Of a stretch of DNA of 41,230 nucleotides, positions 25,808-33,426 are shown in pieces. The stretch comes from UMGS1696 sp963642885 (GTDB taxonomy: Bacteria > Bacillota > Clostridia > Oscillospirales > CAG-272). The DNA is taken from the NCBI GenBank assembly GCA_963642885.1, contig CAVIJI010000014.1, positions 1-41,230 on the forward strand. Reading direction: 5' to 3'. Under the pieces are notes generated by a model. That model saw nothing but the letters and a program-made list of their open reading frames with translations. It did not search any database and had not been told where the DNA came from. The position numbers and the translations under genes were made by a program. Position 1 is the first letter of the stretch. Each line of letters opens with the position of its first letter.

Positions 25808-25841
25808 GAACAAGCTTCTCTCTTGTTCTGGCTATATTATA
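25808..25841 (-). promoter_or_regulatory. Putative htrA promoter with inverted repeat at the start site
   Basis: On the minus strand a TATAAT box (25836-25841) is followed within 7 bp by an inverted repeat, GAACAAG-N7-CTTGTTC (25808-25828), roughly where transcription would begin. No good -35 is visible. The repeat could be an operator, or it could fold at the 5' end of the messenger. Confidence 0.45.
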
Positions 25842-25972
25842 TTCCGGTAATGTGACGGAAATTTGATAACGTGTGAAATGTTGGTTGAATTGTGAAAGCT
25901 TATTTAACGAACATAAAATAACGGAAACATGAAAAGCCGAAATCTACATTAATATATTGCCGCTCGGTACGT

Positions 25973-27451
25973 TTATCGGTTTAGCTCTATCGTTACTATA
26001 AAGCCGTCTACGTTATTTCCCGAAATTTCGTACTCGCCGAAAGCATCTCCATGTAAAACGGGAATATCGGTGCTGTCTCCCTCCGACATCGGCACATAAT
26101 ATGCGAGCCAGCCGCCTTTTGTGTCGCTTTCTTCGATGGAATCTGCCTCAAGCGTGTCAAGCGTCATGTCATCATTTATGTACAGGATTTTCGTGTCGGT
26201 TGTATAGCTCTTCAAATAATCTATATATTCCTCGAGACAGTATCCGAGTGTTGTCATCGCATATGCGTGAGGAATGCCGACATATCTGAAATGCCATGCT
26301 TCATAGCTTATTTTTGTTATATCCACCTTATCCTCGGGGTAGCGTCTTATGAAGCCTTCGTACATGCAATTCTCGCCGACCCACGGGCCATACTCATAAT
26401 CAGCCATTGACACCGCATATCCGTCAGATGTATAGAATTTCAGGTCGCATGCAAGTCCGGTCTGATGTTCACTGTGTCCCGGATCCGCAACATATGCTTT
26501 TGCGTATTCTTCACCGTAAGATGCGACGTAGCTGTCATATATATCCACCTGATCCTGATAAGTTCTGTATCCGCTGACTATCATCAAATCAGATGTTCCT
26601 GTATCCGTCTTCATATCGACAACCAGTTTTTCGAGAGCGGCAAAAGCTTCGGATTCCAGACTGGTAGTTGTCTCCGAAACCTTTAATCTGCCGATTTCGG
26701 TGTTTCCCGTACGTGATTCGTATGCGTTTGTCAGTTCAATGCTGTCCGGAGCAACATATTCATACTCGTAATTCACAAGAATGAGTTTGCCGTTATGTAC
26801 CTCGGTATTGGAGATCTGCTCTGTTTCATATAACGATTTCTTCTCGTCACTCGGCGGTATCTCCTCGATAATATATTCCTCGTCGCTCACATCGGTCTCA
26901 TTGTACTGTGTTTCCTCGTAAACAAGATCGGTTCTGTCGTTATTTTCTTTGTTTTCCTCGTTGATTTTTATCTGCTTTGCGGAAACGACAATGACCGCTG
27001 CCATGAGCAATACAAATACGACCGCACCGGGATTAACCGTTATTTTTCTTTTCCTCTGACTTCTGCTCTGATTTTCTCTGCGTATATTATCATTACGGCG
27101 GCGTCTTTCAGCCGCACCGTTTTCCGTAACACCGAGTTGTTCCGCGGCTTCCGCCTGAGTTCTGGCGAGATACTTCTGATCCGCTCTACGTCTGTCCGCT
27201 TCATCGACAACCGTATTATTTCTTCTGTTTGCGGCGTTAATACGTGCTTCTTCAAGTCTGCGTCTTTCATCGTCCGTCAACGGTCTTGATGTAGTGGTTC
27301 CGTCGGGATTGATTCTTATTATATTTCCGTCCTTTATTTTAAACCGCGGTTTCTGATTTTGATTCTGCGGTGCGGAATTGTTTTGTCCGTTTGTTCTGTT
27401 TCTTTCAGCCGTAAATCTTTCCGGAGTCATTCCGTTATCGTTACCGTTCAA
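25973..27451 (-). CDS. VanY-type D-Ala-D-Ala carboxypeptidase (M15B)
   Basis: This is an extracellular zinc carboxypeptidase that trims the terminal D-Ala from peptidoglycan stem peptides. The 492-residue product has a charged N-terminal cytoplasmic region, one membrane helix at about 135-155, an acidic linker and a C-terminal VanY domain. That domain has MIVSGYRTYQDQ, the zinc motif HSEHQTGLACDL near residue 325, and YEAWHFRYVG near 375, carrying the catalytic Glu and last zinc His. The start is a TTG at 27451 with GGAGGAG eight bases upstream. The first in-frame ATG is seven codons later and too far from that site. It has its own promoter at 27501 and lies 215 bp upstream of htrA. Confidence 0.92.
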   Translation of the reverse strand: MNGNDNGMTPERFTAERNRTNGQNNSAPQNQNQKPRFKIKDGNIIRINPDGTTTSRPLTDDERRRLEEARINAANRRNNTVVDEADRRRADQKYLARTQAEAAEQLGVTENGAAERRRRNDNIRRENQSRSQRKRKITVNPGAVVFVLLMAAVIVVSAKQIKINEENKENNDRTDLVYEETQYNETDVSDEEYIIEEIPPSDEKKSLYETEQISNTEVHNGKLILVNYEYEYVAPDSIELTNAYESRTGNTEIGRLKVSETTTSLESEAFAALEKLVVDMKTDTGTSDLMIVSGYRTYQDQVDIYDSYVASYGEEYAKAYVADPGHSEHQTGLACDLKFYTSDGYAVSMADYEYGPWVGENCMYEGFIRRYPEDKVDITKISYEAWHFRYVGIPHAYAMTTLGYCLEEYIDYLKSYTTDTKILYINDDMTLDTLEADSIEESDTKGGWLAYYVPMSEGDSTDIPVLHGDAFGEYEISGNNVDGFIVTIELNR

Positions 27452-27500
27452 TTTCGTTCTCCTCCGCTAACCCGTAAATTTTGAAAAATATCCTACGTTA

Positions 27501-27529
27501 ATTATACGGTATATCGGTGACTAAATCAA
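27501..27529 (-). promoter_or_regulatory. Promoter of the VanY-type gene
   Basis: On the minus strand TTGATT (27524-27529) and a perfect TATAAT (27501-27506) are 17 bases apart, about 50 bp upstream of the TTG start. The 306-bp divergent gap holds this and the promoter at 27685. The 155 bp between them show no strong hairpin. Confidence 0.75.
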
Positions 27530-27684
27530 GTATAAAGAGGAAAACCGTATCAAAAATATTATCCGAACATTTTACGGAATTCATGCGACTTTTATCTTCC
27601 TTACGTCGTCTAATGAACGGTTATGGTTACCGTAGATTCTTATCCTGCCGTACATCTCACCGCCATCCATTTATAATTACACGC

Positions 27685-27713
27685 TTGATTTGCGGCTTAG
27701 TGTATGGTATCAT
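27685..27713 (+). promoter_or_regulatory. Promoter of the glycosidase-amidase fusion gene
   Basis: TTGATT (27685-27690) and TATCAT (27708-27713) are 17 bases apart, 44 bp upstream of the ATG at 27758. The -35 hexamer is the same as in the divergent promoter, which may mean shared control. Confidence 0.65.
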
Positions 27714-27757
27714 AAAAACGATACAGATAAATATTCCTATATATGAAAGGATTATAA

Positions 27758-30700
27758 ATGAAAAAACGTTTTCTCCGTTTTTTTCTTCTTGTCGCGGTTT
27801 TACTTACCGCTCTGACCTCCTGCATACGCAGCGATTACGATATGACGATTGACGAGCTCAAGCCTTCCGAGCCTTCTCCGCAGCTGCAGCATATCATAAA
27901 CCCCAATTCCGAAATACGCGGCGTATGGATAGCATCGGTTTATAATATAGATTACCCCTCAGCCACCGATCTTGATGCGGATAAATTGAAAGCGGAAATC
28001 GATTCTATTCTCGATACCTGCGAAAAGAACAACCTTAATACCGTTTTCTTTCAGGTTCGTCCGTCGTGCGATGCTCTATACGACAGTGATATTTTTCCCG
28101 TTTCAAGCTACCTTTCATCAGAAGGCAAACTCGTTTTCGATCCTCTTGAATATATAGTCAGTGAAGCGCATATGCGCAACATATACGTTCATGCATGGGT
28201 GAATCCGTTGAGAGTTACAATGGATACTCATGACATAAGTTCACTCGATGATAAAAGTCCCGCAAAACAGCATCCCGAATGGACTGTGGCATACGGTGAC
28301 GGCAAGCTGTACCTGAACGCGGGATTGCCCGAGGTGCGCGAGCTTGTTACAGACGGTGTGCGCGAAATCGTGAAAAAATACGATGTCGACGGAATAGTCT
28401 TCGACGACTACTTTTATCCCTATCCCGTATACGATGACAGCGGCAAAAAAATAGAGTTCGACGATGCCGATACATATGAAAAATACGGTACCGAATTCGA
28501 TAATATAGAGGACTGGAGACGCGATAATATAAACAAAATAATCGAAAGCGTCTACAATACCGTTCATTCCGTCGATTCCGAATGCGTATTCGGTGTATCT
28601 CCGTTTGCCATATGGCAAAACAACGACGGCGAAAACGGCGGCAGCGACACAAACGGTTTCGAAGGATATAATTCGTTGTACTGTGATGCGACAGCATGGA
28701 TAAACGGCGGCTATATCGATTACATTTCTCCTCAGATATACTGGACCTTTGACAACACATCATCGGCTTTCGATGTTCTGACACGTTGGTGGAATGCACT
28801 GCTCGACGGAACCGATGTTAAGCTGTACATTTCACATGCCGCATATCGATACGAAGACGGAAACTGGGATTCTCCGTCAGGTGAATTGTCCGAACAGGTT
28901 ACGTTTGCGAGAAGCGAAAAAGCATACCGCGGAAGCATTTTTTACGGATATGACGAAATAAACCGCAATATAAACGGTGCGAGCGATGACATTACTTCGG
29001 TTTTCGAAAACGAAATAATCTACACGGAAATACAATCAAACGGTTTTGGGGTTACGGTAACATCTCCGTCCGATAAATCAACAATGACGTCGGCAAACAC
29101 GTATATTATAGGTTCCTCCGATCCTTATTATACACTGACGATGAACGGTGAAAAAATCAGTCGTACCAAAAGCGGTATATTTAACCTATACGTGACACTG
29201 AAAAAGGGTGAAAACAATTTTATCTTCGAGCAAAACGGAATAACCTATGCCTACACACTGTATTATGAAACCGATACTGCTTCATCGACACCGCAACAGC
29301 CCGAACCCGTTTCTCTCGACACGGTATCGATAACCGATATATATCCCTCGGATGATGTTGCCACTCATGACCGCAAAATGTACGTCTCATGTACCGCTCC
29401 CGCCGGTTCCGTCGTTAAAGTCAATATCGGCGGAATGGAAACAGAGCTGACACAGGAGAACATAACATCATACTCGTCATATGGCTACACAGGGGCAACC
29501 TTCAGCGGCAGTGCGGATTTGCCCGAAGCGGCAGACGGCGAGATTAAAGACTGTGGGAAAATCAAATTTACCTTGTCCCATCGGGACGGGACAGCGGAAG
29601 TCGAAGGGCCTTCCGTTCGCTCAATGGGGAGCGGCACATACATAAAAATAAGAGCAAAAAACGATTATGCTCAGCTTAAAATATCGGAGTACAGCTCATA
29701 TTATTCCGATTACACCGTCCAGTCTTCGGGAATGGAAGAGTTGGCATTGTCATTATGGCATGGTTTTTATAAACTGAGAATGGGTGGATATATGTCCGCA
29801 TCCGATGCGGAGGAGATTGAAGTCACAACCGAAAGCTCCGATTCACGCTTTTTTTCGGCGTCTGTTGCAGACTGCGGTGATAAGACCGAATTTGTGCTCG
29901 TTTGTGACGGAAAGCCCGCGTATAACGGCTGTATTGATGAAAACGGTAACTTCGTCGTAACCTTTTACAATATTGATTCGGAATCCGCTCCCGATGCGGT
30001 AATATCGAAAAATCCGCTTTTCAGCTCATGCGAAACAATCAGACTCGATGACAGGGTGCGTTATTCATTCGAGCTTTTCGATATCGAAAATTTCTACGGC
30101 TTTGATTTGGCTTATACGGACACATCGGTTGTTGTTTCACTGAAAAATCCCGTTTCCGTAGACACAAAATCGGATACGCCCCTCGACGGTATAGCGATTA
30201 TACTCGACGCAGGTCACGGAGGAGATGACAGGGGTGCCGCAGGTGCGGTGGATTCGCTTAATGAAAAGGACTTAAATTTAAAGATAACTCTTGCCGCAGC
30301 CGATAAGCTTAAAACTCTCGGGGCAGACGTTATTCTTACACGTGATACAGACACAACGCTCAGCTTGTACGACAGAATGGATATGCTCGAAGAAATCGAA
30401 CCGGATTTGTGCGTATCCATACATCAGAATTCTATGGATTACTCGTCCGATGTTACACGTGTCAGAGGAACTCTCGGGCTATGGTGCATGGACAGCGGAA
30501 GGCTTTTAGCCGAATCTTTAACGAACAGCGTCTCGAAAGCTCTCGGCAGAAGCAATCGCGGTTATCAATACCAAATGCTCGCGATGTGCCGCAATCCCAA
30601 ATTTCCGCAGGCACTAATCGAAGTCGGATTTATCACGTCCGCCGAAGAATACGAGCAGCTGCTAAACGATAACGGTATAGACAAAGCCGCAGGAGGAGTA

Positions 30701-30760
30701 TGCGACGGTATTCTCGAATGGTTTGAAAAACAATCCGAATTCGCATCGGCACGAACCTAA
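27758..30760 (+). CDS. Lipoprotein fusing DigH-type glycosyl hydrolase and Amidase_3
   Basis: This is a 1000-residue predicted cell-wall hydrolase with two catalytic modules. A signal with lipobox LTSC anchors it outside the membrane. Residues about 50-400 match the GHL10/DUF187 family that includes DigH, with EIRGVWIASV, FFQVRPSCDALY, HAWVNPLRV, DGIVFDDYFYPYP and YISPQIYW. DigH cuts glycan strands stripped of peptides. A beta-rich region follows, including an Ig-like segment near 430-500. The C-terminal ~190 residues are an N-acetylmuramoyl-L-alanine amidase with zinc ligands in LDAGHGGDDRG (His near 820), LNEKDLNLK and SIHQNS, and the catalytic Glu in LIEVGF. Amidases make the stripped strands, so the two activities would act in series. 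AAAGGAT precedes the ATG. Confidence 0.93.
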   Translation: MKKRFLRFFLLVAVLLTALTSCIRSDYDMTIDELKPSEPSPQLQHIINPNSEIRGVWIASVYNIDYPSATDLDADKLKAEIDSILDTCEKNNLNTVFFQVRPSCDALYDSDIFPVSSYLSSEGKLVFDPLEYIVSEAHMRNIYVHAWVNPLRVTMDTHDISSLDDKSPAKQHPEWTVAYGDGKLYLNAGLPEVRELVTDGVREIVKKYDVDGIVFDDYFYPYPVYDDSGKKIEFDDADTYEKYGTEFDNIEDWRRDNINKIIESVYNTVHSVDSECVFGVSPFAIWQNNDGENGGSDTNGFEGYNSLYCDATAWINGGYIDYISPQIYWTFDNTSSAFDVLTRWWNALLDGTDVKLYISHAAYRYEDGNWDSPSGELSEQVTFARSEKAYRGSIFYGYDEINRNINGASDDITSVFENEIIYTEIQSNGFGVTVTSPSDKSTMTSANTYIIGSSDPYYTLTMNGEKISRTKSGIFNLYVTLKKGENNFIFEQNGITYAYTLYYETDTASSTPQQPEPVSLDTVSITDIYPSDDVATHDRKMYVSCTAPAGSVVKVNIGGMETELTQENITSYSSYGYTGATFSGSADLPEAADGEIKDCGKIKFTLSHRDGTAEVEGPSVRSMGSGTYIKIRAKNDYAQLKISEYSSYYSDYTVQSSGMEELALSLWHGFYKLRMGGYMSASDAEEIEVTTESSDSRFFSASVADCGDKTEFVLVCDGKPAYNGCIDENGNFVVTFYNIDSESAPDAVISKNPLFSSCETIRLDDRVRYSFELFDIENFYGFDLAYTDTSVVVSLKNPVSVDTKSDTPLDGIAIILDAGHGGDDRGAAGAVDSLNEKDLNLKITLAAADKLKTLGADVILTRDTDTTLSLYDRMDMLEEIEPDLCVSIHQNSMDYSSDVTRVRGTLGLWCMDSGRLLAESLTNSVSKALGRSNRGYQYQMLAMCRNPKFPQALIEVGFITSAEEYEQLLNDNGIDKAAGGVCDGILEWFEKQSEFASART

Positions 30761-30778
30761 AAAATATTCGACAATAAA

Positions 30779-30814
30779 ACGAGGCTTTTGAACATCAAAA
30801 AGTCTCGTCTTTTT
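30779..30814 (+). terminator. Terminator after the fusion gene
   Basis: A hairpin (ACGAGGCTTTTG and CAAAAAGTCTCGT, small loop) is followed by CTTTTT, 19 bp past the stop. The 318-bp gap up to 31078 otherwise holds the next promoter. Confidence 0.75.
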
Positions 30815-30983
30815 CTACAGTTTGTATTCATTCTCAACGAGTCAGTTTTGATTCTTTTGTTCATTTTTCAGTATTTAAGCGAGACATTTATCTTCATTTT
30901 AATGACTATTGTAATTTTTAACACAATTATTCAACATTTTACCGAATTTTATGAAAAAACTTTCTTTTTATTGACTTTTGTAA

Positions 30984-31012
30984 TTGACAACCGCTTTTAT
31001 TTGTGCTATAAT
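30984..31012 (+). promoter_or_regulatory. Perfect consensus promoter of the surface protein gene
   Basis: TTGACA (30984-30989) and TATAAT (31007-31012) are separated by exactly 17 bases. Transcription should start near 31019, where an inverted repeat begins (ATAACAA at 31019-31025, TTGTTAT at 31044-31050). The messenger would therefore carry a stem at its very 5' end. GAGGTAGGAAAGT precedes the ATG. Confidence 0.9.
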
Positions 31013-31078
31013 TGCGACATAACAAATCGGTCGTATTCCGCACTTGTTATTAAAAAATTTTTTAAGAGGTAGGAAAGT

Positions 31079-31897
31079 ATGAAAAAGTTTCTCTCAATCC
31101 TTCTTTCAGCACTTGTTACCGTTTCTCTCGCAGCAATGGTAAACGCTGACGATCCCACAGAATGCCCCATCATGGATGCTCCTTCAATGGACATCATCGC
31201 TAACACCGGTTCCGCTTACGACACACTCGAAGATGCTGCTGCTGCTATCGGCAAGACACCTTATCTCGAAGTAACTCACGTTATCGGTTCCGAAGGTTAC
31301 TCCAACGAAGGTCCCGAAAATCTCTGGGATAACGACGTAACAACAAAGTTCTGCACATCCACATTCCCGACACAGTCCATCGGTAAGCTCGCTTCTCCTA
31401 TCACTGTTGACGGTATCATCCTCGCTACAGCTAACGACACAGCTAACTACGATTCTCGTAACCCCTTCGAATGGACAGTATTCGTATCCTCTGACGGCGA
31501 AAACTGGACAGCTATCGCTTACGGCGATGACACATTCTTCGAAAACGAAAACTTCATGTACTACGCTGCATCCGTTACACCCGTTGAAAACGTTAACTAC
31601 GTTTACTTCTACTCTGAAGGTTCTCTCGCAGGATGCTTCCAGATTTCCGAGTGCGTTCTTACAGGTACTGTAGGCGCTACAGAAGCTGAAGCTGCTGTTG
31701 AAGAAACAGTTGCTGAAACAGAAGCTGTTGTTGAAGAAGCTGAAACAGTTGCTGAAACAGTTGTTGAAGAAACAGTTGCTGAAGAAACAGTTGAAACAGT
31801 TGTTGAATCCGCTCCTCAGACCTTCGATATGGGTATAATCGCCGCTGCTGCTGCTGTTGTATCTCTCGCTGGTTACGCAGTTGCTAAGAAGCACTAA
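31079..31897 (+). CDS. Surface protein with discoidin-like domain and C-terminal anchor
   Basis: This is a 272-residue secreted protein of unknown function. It has a signal peptide (MKKFLSILLSALVTVSLAAM, cut after VNA). A ~140-residue domain follows that resembles the F5/8 type C (discoidin) fold: NLWDNDVTTKFCTS, FEWTVFVSSDGENWTAI and YVYFYSEGS. Next comes a ~45-residue Glu/Val/Ala/Thr repeat made of EETVAE-like units. It ends with APQTFDMGIIAAAAAVVSL, a membrane helix and KKH. The tail resembles a sorting or anchoring tail, but without an LPxTG motif. Codons are strongly biased (GCT, GTT, CTC, AAC), and the promoter is perfect, so the protein is probably abundant. Carbohydrate or cell binding is inferred from the domain. 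Confidence 0.85.
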   Translation: MKKFLSILLSALVTVSLAAMVNADDPTECPIMDAPSMDIIANTGSAYDTLEDAAAAIGKTPYLEVTHVIGSEGYSNEGPENLWDNDVTTKFCTSTFPTQSIGKLASPITVDGIILATANDTANYDSRNPFEWTVFVSSDGENWTAIAYGDDTFFENENFMYYAASVTPVENVNYVYFYSEGSLAGCFQISECVLTGTVGATEAEAAVEETVAETEAVVEEAETVAETVVEETVAEETVETVVESAPQTFDMGIIAAAAAVVSLAGYAVAKKH

Positions 31898-31938
31898 GTT
31901 AAAGCCGAATAGCTGAATTAACTTATTAATTAAATTAA

Positions 31939-31970
31939 GGATACAGGGTATATACCCTGTATCCTTTTTT
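31939..31970 (+). terminator. Terminator after the surface protein gene
   Basis: A perfect 26-bp palindrome (GGATACAGGGTAT and its complement) is followed by TTTTTT, 42 bp past the stop. Confidence 0.92.
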
Positions 31971-32014
31971 GTTATATAAATTCCGGTATGTTTCGAATTT
32001 TTCGCTGTAAACAC

Positions 32015-32052
32015 AAAAAAGCCTTGTAAGCTTTCGCTTACAAGGCTTTTTT
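32015..32052. terminator. Bidirectional terminator of the interrupted tRNA gene
   Basis: A 17-bp perfect stem (AAAAAAGCCTTGTAAGC and its complement, loop TTTC) has A and T runs on both sides, so it works in both directions. It immediately follows the tRNA 3' fragment on the minus strand, which suggests that it was the original terminator of that tRNA gene. The integrase stop codon lies inside the stem. Confidence 0.88.
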
Positions 32053-33201
32053 CATCGGAGTGACTGGATTCGAACCAGTAAGTATTTTGCTCGAAACTCT
32101 TTTATTCTCGTTATAGCTCGCTTTTTCTGCCGATTTTCTTCGTTCACAATTTAATTTGTTGTCTTTTTTTGTTGTCTCATCCAATTGTGAAAAGTAGTCA
32201 TTCATCGCATTATTTATCTCAATATCTTTTTCCTTTACCGATTCTTGGTAATGTTTGAGCATTGAATTTGTGCTGTGCCCCATTCTTTCCATTGCGTATT
32301 TATCGGGCACTCCGAGGGCAAGCATTATCGACGCATAGTAATGTCTCAAGCCGTGGAATGTGCAGTTCAGGTTATACTTTTTTCTGACGTGCGCGTACAT
32401 TTGTGTTATCTGATTGGGGTTGTACATTTTGAAATTATGTTCGTCGGCGTAAACACGCAGTCTTTCCGTCGCCCATCGCGGGATTGATATAACTCTTTTT
32501 CCGGCTTCGGTTTTCGGTTCTTTGAGTTCAAATATGTTGTTCTCATTTCTCGTGTATGCCTTGTTTACATACACAAGTCCTTTTTGATAGTCGATATCAG
32601 TTTTTAAATCCAGTGCGGATATTTCTCCTCTTCTCATGCCGCACACTGCCGCGAGAATTATCGGGACTTCGCGCGGGTCTCCTTTCAGCTCCGCGAACAT
32701 TTTCTTTATTGTTGTTTCGTCCGGCACTTCTACAGGCTTTCGCTTTACGCTTGGCAACAGTACAGACGGGTCATATCCTTTTCTGTACTGGCGTATTGCC
32801 GCTCCGAACAGTCCCCACCACAAAGAGACTGATTTCGGAGAATGTCCGACAGCGGCTTTGTTTATCTCTTTTTGAATCAGCTCATCTGTCACGGAGTATA
32901 GTTTAACGTCAACCAATCCTTGGAGTGCTGTGCGCCTGTATGCCTTGTATTCGCGTATTGTCTTGGGTGAATATCCTGCTGTCTCTCTTGCGGCTATATA
33001 CGCGTCTACAGCGTCTCCTACGGTCATTGTGATATTCGTCGCGCTGTGTCCGTCCATTTCCTTGTCAAACTCTGACGCGAGCTTTTCCACTTCTTTTCTT
33101 GTCGGTGCGCTTAGTCTTTGATACCTCTTCTTTCCGTTCTCGTCTATCCCGGCATAAACAAGAACCGTCCATCCGTTTTTTGTTTTCTTGGGTGTTGCCA
33201 T
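32038..33201 (-). CDS. int: Tyrosine recombinase (site-specific integrase)
   Basis: This phage- or ICE-type integrase catalyses integration and excision of the element to its right. The 387-residue product has an N-terminal arm-binding domain (KNGWTVLVYAGIDENGKKRYQR) and a core-binding SAM-like domain (TVGDAVDAYIAARE). The catalytic domain has the first Arg in CGMRRGEIS, HGLRHYYAS (His-x-x-Arg) and the nucleophile Tyr in MLKHYQES. The ATG at 33201 has AAGGA upstream. An apparent extension through the N gap is not supported. The last 15 residues are encoded by the tRNA 3' fragment and the chromosomal terminator, so the gene's end depends on the integration site. Confidence 0.95.
   Translation of the reverse strand: MATPKKTKNGWTVLVYAGIDENGKKRYQRLSAPTRKEVEKLASEFDKEMDGHSATNITMTVGDAVDAYIAARETAGYSPKTIREYKAYRRTALQGLVDVKLYSVTDELIQKEINKAAVGHSPKSVSLWWGLFGAAIRQYRKGYDPSVLLPSVKRKPVEVPDETTIKKMFAELKGDPREVPIILAAVCGMRRGEISALDLKTDIDYQKGLVYVNKAYTRNENNIFELKEPKTEAGKRVISIPRWATERLRVYADEHNFKMYNPNQITQMYAHVRKKYNLNCTFHGLRHYYASIMLALGVPDKYAMERMGHSTNSMLKHYQESVKEKDIEINNAMNDYFSQLDETTKKDNKLNCERRKSAEKASYNENKRVSSKILTGSNPVTPMKKAL
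32056..32079 (-). other. tRNA 3' fragment: element attachment site
   Basis: On the minus strand the sequence reads as a tRNA 3' end. It has a T-arm with a 5-bp stem ACTGG/CCAGT and loop TTCGAAT, then CACTCCG as the 3' acceptor strand. The terminator at 32015-32052 follows. No 5' half of a tRNA is present. This is the typical scar left where an element integrates into a tRNA 3' end. The amino acid identity cannot be read from the fragment. The intact gene should lie at the other end of the element, beyond the window. Confidence 0.85.
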
Positions 33202-33230
33202 GATTTTATTCCTTGCGATTTTTGTTTCAC

Positions 33231-33317
33231 NNNNNNNNNNNNNNNNNNNNNNNNNNNNNNNNNNNNNNNNNNNNNNNNNNNNNNNNNNNNNNNNNNNNNN
33301 NNNNNNNNNNNNNNNNN
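33231..33317. other. Assembly gap (87 N)
   Basis: Eighty-seven undetermined bases lie between the integrase and the giant gene. A short gene such as an excisionase, or part of the attachment-site arm region, could be hidden here if the true gap is longer. Confidence 0.95.
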
Positions 33318-33375
33318 ATATCACCGGTAACTGAAAAATACAACAGATTCGTGTCGAAAACAATAAAAATATTAG

Positions 33376-33410
33376 AAAAGGCAATCGAGTATTTCATCGA
33401 CTGCCTTTTT
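33376..33410 (-). terminator. Terminator of the giant polyvalent gene
   Basis: A stem of about 12 bp (AAAGGCA-TCGA with one mismatch, eight-base loop) lies 17 bp past the giant gene's stop. It is followed on the minus strand by TTTTCTAATATTTTT. Confidence 0.75.
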
Positions 33411-33426
33411 CTGTTTGGGGGTGTTT

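Noticed and set aside
27517..27852. 111-codon frame in the divergent gap and start of the fusion gene
   Set aside because: It runs out of frame into a well-supported lipoprotein gene, has no ribosome binding site, and crosses two promoters.
30788..31072. 94-codon hydrophobic plus-strand frame
   Set aside because: It overlaps the terminator at 30779-30814 and the promoter at 30984-31012. Its hydrophobicity comes from T-rich intergenic DNA.
31184..32014. 276-codon minus-strand frame opposite the surface protein
   Set aside because: Its Asn/Phe/Cys/Ser repeats are the mirror of the Glu/Val/Thr repeats of the real gene.
32056..32079. Complete tRNA gene
   Set aside because: Only the T-arm and 3' acceptor strand are present. 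The upstream minus-strand sequence is integrase coding DNA and cannot form the D- and anticodon arms.
33202..33384. N-terminal extension of the integrase through the N gap
   Set aside because: The extension consists of undetermined bases. The ATG at 33201 has a ribosome binding site and starts a normal integrase.
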